Position numbers and translations under genes: made by a program. From contig JAHFJF010000038.1 of assembly GCA_023245975.1 (NCBI GenBank), positions 1 to 7,865 on the forward strand: a stretch of 7,865 bases of DNA. Reading direction: 5' to 3'. Positions 1-5,550 of the stretch are shown here, piece by piece. Numbering within the stretch: the stretch's first letter is position 1; each line of letters opens with the position of its first letter. Below the pieces are notes generated by a model. The model saw only the letters and a program-made list of their open reading frames with translations. It ran no database searches and had not been told where the DNA came from. The DNA comes from an archaeon (GTDB taxonomy: Archaea; Nanobdellota; Nanobdellia; SCGC-AAA011-G17; GW2011-AR17).

Positions 1-317
1 ATGAAATTTTTGTGGCAAGTCAATTGAGATTGCATGAAAAAGGTGAATCTTTTGAAAAAGTAAATGTCGCAGGCCCGATATGTGAAAATACAGACCATTT
101 TGCCAAAGATAGATTGTTACCAAAGGTATATGGCGGAGAAACTCTTGCAATTCTGAATGCAGGCGCATATGGATTTTCCATGGGCAGCCAATACAATTCA
201 AGGCCAATGTGTGCAGAAGTATTAGTGAATGGGGGCAAGCATAAATTAATCCGCAAAAGGCAGGACGTTTCTGATATTGCTAGGGATATGCTTATACCAT
301 CTCATTTAAAACCATAA
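1..317 (+). CDS. lysA: Diaminopimelate decarboxylase, C-terminal part (5' end outside window)
   Basis: LysA is a PLP enzyme that decarboxylates meso-diaminopimelate to L-lysine, the last step of the DAP pathway. The open frame enters from the left edge (first full codon at 3), so only about 104 C-terminal residues are visible. They carry the family signatures. The GPICENTD motif provides the active-site Cys-Glu contributed across the dimer interface. NAGAYGFSM contains the conserved Tyr near the PLP phosphate. YNSRP, the AEVLV strand and a final PSHL tail near the stop are also typical. The GTG at 12 is an internal codon, because the preceding in-frame residues (Glu-Ile-Phe) continue the family pattern. 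The next gene follows after a short gap that holds its own TATA box, so lysA is probably the end of its transcript. A related carboxylyase such as carboxynorspermidine decarboxylase is less likely, given how closely the motifs match LysA. Confidence 0.92.
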   Translation, partial: EIFVASQLRLHEKGESFEKVNVAGPICENTDHFAKDRLLPKVYGGETLAILNAGAYGFSMGSQYNSRPMCAEVLVNGGKHKLIRKRQDVSDIARDMLIPSHLKP

Positions 318-320
318 TAG

Positions 321-328
321 TTATAAAT
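321..328 (+). promoter_or_regulatory. TATA box of the PAC2-nuclease operon
   Basis: TTATAAAT begins exactly 30 nt before the ATG at 351, the same spacing seen for the other starts in this window. It overlaps the in-frame ATG at 327, so that codon would lie upstream of the transcript. The predicted transcript starts at or next to 351 and would be leaderless. Confidence 0.7.
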
Positions 329-350
329 GCATCATCATATTTCCAACGGC

Positions 351-1112
351 ATGGGTTTTAATCTACAAGTTTTATCCAAGCCAAACGTAAAGAACCATAT
401 TCTGATAATAGGGCTTCCCGGCATTGGCAATGTTGGAAAAATCGCATTGGATTTTTTAGTAGAAAGCCTAAAGGCAAAAAAGTTTGCCACAATAACTTCG
501 GACTCTTTTCCTAATTCCGTTTTTGTGAATGAAAAAAACCTGATAGACCTGCCTGAAGTCGCATTATACCATGCAAAATCAAAGGGGAAGGATTATTTTT
601 TCTTAGGTGGAGATGCCCAGCCTGTTGATGAAAAATCATGCTTCGAATTCTGCAATTTCATCCTTGATACAATAAAAAGCTATGGCTGCAATGGTGTTGT
701 AACAATCGGTGGCATTGCATTGCAAAAAATACCAAAATTACCAAAAGTCTACATTACAGGGACGGACAAGGAATTCATAAAGCAGTTTAATGGCGCGTTA
801 TCTAACATTTATGGCGTAGTGGGGCCAATAATGGGCGTATCTGGAATAATGCTAGGAATATCAAAGCTAAAAAAAATACCCTCCGCCTGCCTATTGGCAC
901 AGACATTCGGACATCCTGCCTACATTGGCGTGAAAGGCTCAAGGGAAGTATTGAAGGTAATAAATTCCCGGTTCAAGTTCAGCCTAGAAATATCAAGGCT
1001 CAGTGAAGAGATAGAAGAGCTTGAAGAAGACCTGCATATGAGAGCAAAAAAACTTACTGCCGAGATGCCATCAGGAAAATCTAAAAATCCAGAAGTAAGC
1101 TATTTCGGCTAA
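351..1112 (+). CDS. PAC2-family proteasome assembly chaperone-like protein (PbaA/PbaB type)
   Basis: PAC2 proteins are related to eukaryotic proteasome assembly chaperones; archaeal members (PbaA, PbaB) form cytoplasmic oligomers that can contact the 20S alpha ring. The family core is visible: a first strand followed by GLPGIGNVGK (residues 21-30), a TIGG turn at 118-121, the glycine-rich GPIMGVSGIMLG segment (158-169), and TFGHPAYIGVKGSREVLKVI (185-204). A charged, probably coiled-coil helix follows at about 212-237. A polar tail ends in Ser-Tyr-Phe-Gly, which resembles a degenerate HbYX proteasome-docking motif. I chose ATG 351 (253 aa). The upstream ATG 327 adds an odd His-rich octapeptide and lies inside the TATA box, whereas 351 is 30 nt downstream of it. 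The stop overlaps the next gene's ATG, so the two are probably co-translated. The substrate or partner is unknown. Family assignment is firm; the role is inferred. Confidence 0.85.
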   Translation: MGFNLQVLSKPNVKNHILIIGLPGIGNVGKIALDFLVESLKAKKFATITSDSFPNSVFVNEKNLIDLPEVALYHAKSKGKDYFFLGGDAQPVDEKSCFEFCNFILDTIKSYGCNGVVTIGGIALQKIPKLPKVYITGTDKEFIKQFNGALSNIYGVVGPIMGVSGIMLGISKLKKIPSACLLAQTFGHPAYIGVKGSREVLKVINSRFKFSLEISRLSEEIEELEEDLHMRAKKLTAEMPSGKSKNPEVSYFG

Positions 1113-1951
1113 TGCCCATGGAAGAACAAAAAACACTTGTACCTACCGTCAGATTTTCACGAATCCAATCTCCCTCATCGATAAATACCTTCAAGCAGTG
1201 CCCAAGAAAATATTATTACCAATATATTCAACGGCTTCCGACAACAACAAGCATACACCTTCTCAGGGGCGGGATAGTGCACAGCACGCTTGAAGACTTC
1301 TTCAGCCTTGATGTAACCCCTGCATTAAAAGACTTATTCTCATTAAAAACTGTACTTATTGAGTTCTTCAAAAACAACTGGAATGCAAAGCAAAAAGAAC
1401 TCTCTAGACTAGGCCTTGCAGAAGAGGCATTGAAATTCTATCATGATGAGTCAATATCTATGCTGGAATTCTGGTTTTCATCATTCTCAGATAAACTTTC
1501 CTTATTGTCTAAAAAAAATAATGTTGCTGATGCATTCAAGCTATTAACACCAAAAGTCGAGCAGGAATACATTTCCACCAAGCTTGGAATACGCGGCTTC
1601 ATAGATGCGATACACGAAATTGACGGCAAAGTGATTATACTTGATTACAAGACATCATCCAAGGATACAATGACAGAGGACCATAAGCTACAATTAGCGA
1701 TTTATGCAGTGCTTTATCAAGAGAATCATGGGAAAATTCCAGACTGCCTTGGAATAAATTTCCTTAAATTCGGAGAAAAATATATTGATGTGGATGAAAG
1801 CTTATTGCTGTCTGCAAAAGAAGAAATTAAATCAGTTCATGAAAAGACAAGTTCGACAAATATAAATAATTATCCTAAAAATGTGACATCATTATGCAAA
1901 TGGTCTACAGGCCAGTGCGATTTTTATGATACCTGCTTCAAAAATTATTAG
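1112..1951 (+). CDS. PD-(D/E)XK exonuclease-like protein with Fe-S cysteines (Cas4/AddB/RecB type)
   Basis: This is a predicted cytoplasmic DNA nuclease of the PDDEXK_1/RecB superfamily, 279 aa. Visible elements in order: a SINTFKQCPRKYYY opening with Cys30; the GGIVHSTLEDFF helix with the motif I His57; Glu150/Glu152; GFIDAI with metal-binding Asp165; ILDYKTS with Asp178 and catalytic Lys180; and QLAIYAVLY (Gln194, Tyr198). Three C-terminal cysteines, Cys262, Cys269 and Cys275, pair with Cys30 in the iron-staple arrangement of Cas4 and AddB that holds a 4Fe-4S cluster. All catalytic positions are present, so it should be active. The start ATG overlaps the PAC2 stop (TAATG); a second ATG six bases on is possible, and no Shine-Dalgarno is seen, so reinitiation is likely. 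No CRISPR array or cas gene is nearby, so a repair or end-processing role is likelier than spacer acquisition. The 3' end overlaps the EndoQ gene by 4 bp. Confidence 0.85.
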   Translation: MPMEEQKTLVPTVRFSRIQSPSSINTFKQCPRKYYYQYIQRLPTTTSIHLLRGGIVHSTLEDFFSLDVTPALKDLFSLKTVLIEFFKNNWNAKQKELSRLGLAEEALKFYHDESISMLEFWFSSFSDKLSLLSKKNNVADAFKLLTPKVEQEYISTKLGIRGFIDAIHEIDGKVIILDYKTSSKDTMTEDHKLQLAIYAVLYQENHGKIPDCLGINFLKFGEKYIDVDESLLLSAKEEIKSVHEKTSSTNINNYPKNVTSLCKWSTGQCDFYDTCFKNY

Positions 1952-3186
1952 TAGAAATATTGCGACAGTTCTTTCTGCTTCCTTAATTCTTCCTTTTCTT
2001 CAAGAAGCAATTCGCCATATACGCCATCATAACCAGGGCTTATCTGCAACCCATTAGTCCTCATCTTTGTTACAAGCTCTGCTGTTTTTTGGTTAGATAA
2101 TTCAAGCAAGGCCTTGTAAGGAGCATTCAAAAGAACATTGAACTCATTCTGAAACATGCCTATAAGGCGGTTGTAATGCTCCCATACTGTCTTTGTCTCC
2201 ATGCCTTTTCCCAATGATATCGACAAAATTTCTGACAATGGAATAATCGTCCTAAAACGCTGCGCATTTGCAGGCTTGAATCCATCTTCCCTGTCTGCCA
2301 ATGCCTCAACACGATGCAATACACCCAATGTAAGCTGCTTATTGCATTTAGGGCATTTATTATTCATCTTCCTTGTTTCTGCAGGACTTGCATATATGTC
2401 GCAACTTCTGTGGCCATCAAAATGATATTTCCCATATTCTGGAGGGCATTCTATTGTTTCCATAAAACCCTCCCTTGTCCTTATCGCTTTTATTATAGAC
2501 CTATAATCCAAATCGCAATTAACAACAGTAGCTTCCCTTCCAAGCCTCCATGGCCAGAAACTATGGCAGTCAGAGAATGATACCATTAGATACTTGTCAA
2601 GATCTGATATTCTCCAGTTCATTGCTGGGTCAGAAGATATGCCAGTTTCCATGGCATAGATATGCTTTGTCTGGTCACCGAATGCTTCCTGCATTGAATT
2701 AAAGCCTGACATTGAGCCGAAAACCCCGAAATATGGAGTCCATGCGTGAGCTGGAATTATCTCAATATCATTTGATATACCCTTGAGCATTTCAGTAAAT
2801 TCTATGCATGACATTCCAAAAATAGGCCTGCCATCATAATCCAACCTGCCTCTCTTAAGCAGTGCTTCCCTTACTTGGTCAGCAACTTCCAATCCAGGGC
2901 ATAAGACAACCAAATGGACTTTCCTGCCTTTTCCATCCTGTGTGTATATCAGTGATATCTCTGTCTGCAGGATAAAATTAAAATTAGTCTTTGACTTGAG
3001 AATGCCATTTTCTTCCTTAAGGTTCTCGCAAATATGCTTATACCACAAAGGATGAGTAAAGTCGCCTGTGCCTAAAAGAGTGACACCCTTTATCTTTGCC
3101 CATTTCTCTAGATTCGGCAAATCCAGGTCCTTGCTGCATCCCCTGGAATACTTCCCATGTATATGCAAATCGGCAATTATCTTCAT
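1948..3186 (-). CDS. endoQ: Endonuclease Q (EndoQ), PHP-domain DNA repair nuclease
   Basis: EndoQ nicks DNA 5' of deaminated bases (uracil, hypoxanthine, xanthine) and abasic sites; it is known from Thermococcales, some other archaea and a few bacteria. This 412-aa protein matches that family from end to end. The PHP metal-site residues are visible: DLHIH (His8, His10), GTGDF (Asp42), QTEIS (Glu76), HLVVL (His91), PAHAWTP (His147), AMETG (Glu180) and FSDCHS (Asp206, His208). A zinc-binding segment follows, with Cys262, the CPKC pair Cys278/Cys281 and His291 in LGVLHRVEALADRE. The helical C-terminal region carries a typical SPGYDGVYGE motif, then a charged tail. Start 3186 lies 30 nt downstream of a TATA box, which predicts a leaderless message separate from the gene upstream. 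The 3' end overlaps the convergent nuclease gene by 4 bp. Activity on deaminated bases is inferred from the family. Confidence 0.92.
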   Translation of the reverse strand: MKIIADLHIHGKYSRGCSKDLDLPNLEKWAKIKGVTLLGTGDFTHPLWYKHICENLKEENGILKSKTNFNFILQTEISLIYTQDGKGRKVHLVVLCPGLEVADQVREALLKRGRLDYDGRPIFGMSCIEFTEMLKGISNDIEIIPAHAWTPYFGVFGSMSGFNSMQEAFGDQTKHIYAMETGISSDPAMNWRISDLDKYLMVSFSDCHSFWPWRLGREATVVNCDLDYRSIIKAIRTREGFMETIECPPEYGKYHFDGHRSCDIYASPAETRKMNNKCPKCNKQLTLGVLHRVEALADREDGFKPANAQRFRTIIPLSEILSISLGKGMETKTVWEHYNRLIGMFQNEFNVLLNAPYKALLELSNQKTAELVTKMRTNGLQISPGYDGVYGELLLEEKEELRKQKELSQYFY

Positions 3187-3208
3187 TCTGGTTGCTTATT
3201 TTCCAGTA

Positions 3209-3216
3209 ATTTATAA
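3209..3216 (-). promoter_or_regulatory. TATA box of the EndoQ gene
   Basis: Read on the minus strand, TTATAAAT begins at 3216, 30 nt before the ATG at 3186. It is identical in sequence and spacing to the box before the PAC2 gene. It lies in the 74-bp gap after the pilin-like gene, so EndoQ has its own promoter despite lying in the same direction. Confidence 0.7.
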
Positions 3217-3217
3217 T

Positions 3218-3243
3218 GATATTGGTGATTAAAAGCCAATATC
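3218..3243 (-). repeat. Inverted repeat next to the EndoQ TATA box
   Basis: GATATTGG (3218-3225) and CCAATATC (3236-3243) are perfect 8-bp inverted arms with a 10-nt spacer. The arm nearest EndoQ ends one base from its TATA box and covers the BRE position. It could be an operator for EndoQ. As RNA it could instead form a hairpin just past the stop of the pilin-like gene and help end that transcript. Both roles are inferred. Confidence 0.5.
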
Positions 3244-3257
3244 TCAGAATTAAAAGC
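3228..3257. repeat. Direct repeat ATTAAAAGC, two copies 21 bp apart
   Basis: ATTAAAAGC occurs at 3228-3236 and at 3249-3257. The 21-bp offset is two helical turns, so both copies face the same side of DNA. They sit just upstream of the EndoQ promoter and overlap the inverted repeat there. This could be a regulator site, but chance is possible in AT-rich DNA. Confidence 0.35.
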
Positions 3258-3260
3258 AAA

Positions 3261-4436
3261 TCACTGCCCATATACTTTAAGGCTGGTTATCTCGAAATTG
3301 TTCTCTGGAACTATCTTTATTGAATTTGCACCATTTTCGACAAGAGAGGTTATATCCTTTTCATACGCAGAACCGCTTGTATCAATGCTAAAGCTTTCCC
3401 CCTGCACTAAGAACTTTGCTTTTTTCCTTCCCTCGCCAAGACCCAATTTCAATGTAATCTTAGAATCACCATCATTTATCCTGTCCCACAAGCCTGAATC
3501 AACCTCAAAATTATAGGTTGGATATGTGCTTCTTGCAAGCTCTGCACTAAGCTTTATCTGGTCTATTGAAAAATCACCTGAATCAATCTCAAATGTTAAT
3601 GTATTACTTCCTGACAATGAGAATAAATCCTTGCTTAATGGCACTTCCCTTTCATCCTGATATTGGCAGAATACCAAGTCCCTGAAAACCTGCCTGTTAT
3701 TCAAGCTTATTGTCAATTGACCATTTTTGTTATCATTGCAGTTCAGGAAATATAAAAGCCTAGCAGAACGCATTTTCTGCTCTTCTGTATCCAAGAGGAA
3801 ACTCCTTGCTGCCCTGCTGTTCTGCACATTCAATGATTTCACAAATGTCAAATCCTGCAACAAGTAATAATTTGATGAGAATATTCTCCACCCTGTAGAA
3901 GCCGTCTCTAATCTTAAGACATTCCCGGACTGCTTCAAGTAACCTTTAGGCAATTCAATTGGCAGCTGTGAAGAATCTAATTCACCGTCATATACAAGGT
4001 TATCATTCAATGTAATCGACAAAGGTCCGTTTGATTCCCTTATCAGGAATAAGAGCTTTGCTGAATCTAATTTATCCAAATCCCTAATATCAAATAATAC
4101 TTCCTTGAAATTATTTTTTAGAAGATTTCTGGAAACAGTCAATGACTTAACAAGAGATGAACTCTCGGCTTCTGTCCTAGAAAAAACCCTTACTGGCTCT
4201 ATGTTTATAGTTTGCTTATTGGTGGTATAACTGTAAACCTTTCCGGGAGATTCAGAAAGCAAAACTTTTGCCGCTGAAGGCTCGGCACCAGTCGTTACAG
4301 GTGTACCATCTCCCTCTTGAAGCAATGCTTCCCTCTCAGCAGGAGGCAACAATATAATATATACAAGAAGCAATAGGGCTATAATTACTATTAGTATAGA
4401 AACCTCATAAGCAGCCTGCCCCCTTTTACGCATCAT
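3261..4436 (-). CDS. Secreted or pilus-like protein with class III (prepilin) signal peptide and repeated beta modules
   Basis: The N-terminus is a classic archaeal class III signal: basic MRKRG, a predicted prepilin-peptidase cut after Gly6, then QAAYEVSIL (the family's Q-x-S/A-x-E-x-x-x-L pattern) and a hydrophobic helix to about residue 30. The protein should therefore be exported and either assembled in a pilus-like fibre or anchored at the membrane by this helix. A linker with Thr/Ser/Glu/Pro (about 31-65) leads to a beta-rich region. Two segments align by eye, LLFLIRESNGPLSITLNDN (128-146) and LLYFLNCNDNKNGQLTISLN (227-246), each opening a module of about 90-100 residues. A third, weaker module fills 307-391. 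Cys233 and Cys257, both in module 2, could form a disulfide. At 391 aa it is much longer than a simple pilin. The modules resemble jelly-roll or carbohydrate-binding folds, but I cannot name the family. Start 4436 fits the TATA spacing; the next Met codon (4433) is possible. Confidence 0.75.
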   Translation of the reverse strand: MMRKRGQAAYEVSILIVIIALLLLVYIILLPPAEREALLQEGDGTPVTTGAEPSAAKVLLSESPGKVYSYTTNKQTINIEPVRVFSRTEAESSSLVKSLTVSRNLLKNNFKEVLFDIRDLDKLDSAKLLFLIRESNGPLSITLNDNLVYDGELDSSQLPIELPKGYLKQSGNVLRLETASTGWRIFSSNYYLLQDLTFVKSLNVQNSRAARSFLLDTEEQKMRSARLLYFLNCNDNKNGQLTISLNNRQVFRDLVFCQYQDEREVPLSKDLFSLSGSNTLTFEIDSGDFSIDQIKLSAELARSTYPTYNFEVDSGLWDRINDGDSKITLKLGLGEGRKKAKFLVQGESFSIDTSGSAYEKDITSLVENGANSIKIVPENNFEITSLKVYGQ

Positions 4437-4451
4437 AACGCCAAAGAGAAC

Positions 4452-4459
4452 TTATATAT
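4452..4459 (+). promoter_or_regulatory. TATA box of pelota
   Basis: TTATATAT begins 30-31 nt before the ATG at 4483 and follows purine-rich AAAGAGAAC, which could act as a BRE. The predicted start of transcription falls on the ATG at 4483, which excludes the in-frame GTG at 4474. The box abuts the oppositely oriented box at 4459-4466. Confidence 0.65.
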
Positions 4460-4466
4460 ATTTAAA
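4459..4466 (-). promoter_or_regulatory. TATA box of the pilin-like gene
   Basis: On the minus strand TTTAAATA begins at 4466, 30 nt before ATG 4436, and is preceded by CGAAAACA, a plausible BRE. It occupies the same AT-rich block as the pelota TATA box, so the two divergent promoters meet back to back. Confidence 0.6.
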
Positions 4467-4482
4467 TGTTTTCGTGTCAGCG

Positions 4483-5550
4483 ATGCAAATAATCTACAAG
4501 AATGTCAAAGAAGGAGACTTTAAACTCAAAGTAACCTCTCTTGATGACCTATGGCACCTGAGCCAAACCATTGATGAAGGCGATATTGTCAGCGGGACTA
4601 CATTGAGAAAAATCAAGGTTTCAGGAGAGTCAGAAAAAGCAGCTTCAAACAAAAGGCCAGTTCATCTTTCTATTGTCGTAGAAAGGATAGAATTCTCTAA
4701 ATATTCCGATAATTTGCGTGTATTGGGCACTGTAACTTTGGGGCCTGAAGATGTCCCTAAAGGCTCACATCATACTATAGAAATAGAGTCTGGCACAACT
4801 TTTACAATACATAAGGATAAATGGCTCAAATACCAGCTTGACAGGATAGACGAAGCAGTCAATGAAAAGCCTTCAAAAAGCATGATAATTGTGCTAGAGC
4901 GAGATTCTGCAGGATTTGCTTTGCTGAAGCATTATGGCTATGATTTCCTTGGGGAGATTACTGGCGATGTTGAAAAGAAGGAATATGAGAAAAAGCAGCC
5001 GCAAAAAGAATTCTATTCACTAGCTGCAGATGAATTGCTCTCTTACGTGAAAAGATATGAAATTGAAAACCTGATAATAGCTTCGCCGGCATTCTGGAAA
5101 GAAGATTTCCTGAAAGTGCTTTCAAAGAAAGACCAGAAATTGGCAAAGTCAGCAATACTGGCAACCTGCAATGACACCGGGAAGAATGGCGTTGATGAAG
5201 TACTAAAAAGACCCGAAGTAAAATCTGTCATGGCAAAAGAGCGTGCATCTAAAGAAATTGAGCTTGTTGAAAAAATGCTTTATGAAATATCAAAAGACGG
5301 ATTGGCATCTTATGGCTATTCAGAAGTAAAGAAGGCCGCAGAACTGAAAGCAATTAAGACTCTTTTGGTGCTGGATAACTTCTTAATGGAATCCAGGCAG
5401 TCTGGGAATTATAAAGAAGTTGATGAATTAATGAGGGCAATTGATTTATCCGGGGGAGAAATAGTTATAGTCTCTTCGGAGCATGAAGGCGGAATAAAGC
5501 TCAAAGGCCTTGGTGGGATAGCTGCATTATTGAGATACAAGCCTGCCTAG
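4483..5550 (+). CDS. pelA: Pelota, ribosome rescue and mRNA surveillance factor
   Basis: Archaeal Pelota (Dom34) enters the A site of stalled ribosomes with aEF1A and, with ABCE1, splits them (no-go and non-stop decay). The 355-aa product has the full family layout. The N-terminal Sm-like domain (about 1-128) shows DDLWHLSQTIDEGDIVSG, TLRKIKV and GSHHTIEIESG. The central eRF1-like domain begins near 133 (MIIVLERDSAGFALL) and ends in the CNDTGKNGVDEVLKR region. The C-terminal domain (about 255-353) includes YGYSEVKKAAELKAIKTLLV and SSEHEGGIKLKGLGGIAALL. As expected, the GGQ peptide-release motif of eRF1 is absent. I chose ATG 4483 over GTG 4474: family members start M-x-I-I-x-K-N, and this codon lies at the predicted transcription start. 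The gene is divergent from the pilin-like gene across 46 bp, and its TAG stop shares a CTAG with the convergent FHA-caspase gene. Confidence 0.95.
   Translation: MQIIYKNVKEGDFKLKVTSLDDLWHLSQTIDEGDIVSGTTLRKIKVSGESEKAASNKRPVHLSIVVERIEFSKYSDNLRVLGTVTLGPEDVPKGSHHTIEIESGTTFTIHKDKWLKYQLDRIDEAVNEKPSKSMIIVLERDSAGFALLKHYGYDFLGEITGDVEKKEYEKKQPQKEFYSLAADELLSYVKRYEIENLIIASPAFWKEDFLKVLSKKDQKLAKSAILATCNDTGKNGVDEVLKRPEVKSVMAKERASKEIELVEKMLYEISKDGLASYGYSEVKKAAELKAIKTLLVLDNFLMESRQSGNYKEVDELMRAIDLSGGEIVIVSSEHEGGIKLKGLGGIAALLRYKPA

Noticed and set aside
12..14. GTG 12 as the lysA start
   Set aside because: Family-like residues continue upstream of it to the window edge; the gene is simply cut by the window.
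327..350. In-frame ATG 327 as the PAC2 start
   Set aside because: It lies inside the TTATAAAT box and adds a His-rich stretch not expected in the family; ATG 351 fits both the promoter and the usual N-terminus.
1112..1951. CRISPR-associated Cas4 as the firm identity of the nuclease
   Set aside because: No repeats, spacers or other cas genes are present in the window; only the broader Cas4/RecB-like family is supported.
2201..2580. Open frames on the plus strand inside EndoQ
   Set aside because: They are antisense to a fully conserved protein, have no promoter and show no recognisable protein pattern.
3038..3271. Minus-strand open frame across the pilin-EndoQ gap
   Set aside because: It overlaps the EndoQ N-terminus in another frame, spans the TATA box and repeats, and lacks any protein-like pattern.
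4474..4482. GTG 4474 as the pelota start
   Set aside because: ATG 4483 gives the conserved family N-terminus and sits at the predicted transcription start.
4958..5231. Minus-strand open frames inside pelota
   Set aside because: Short antisense shadows of a well-conserved gene, overlapping each other in different frames.
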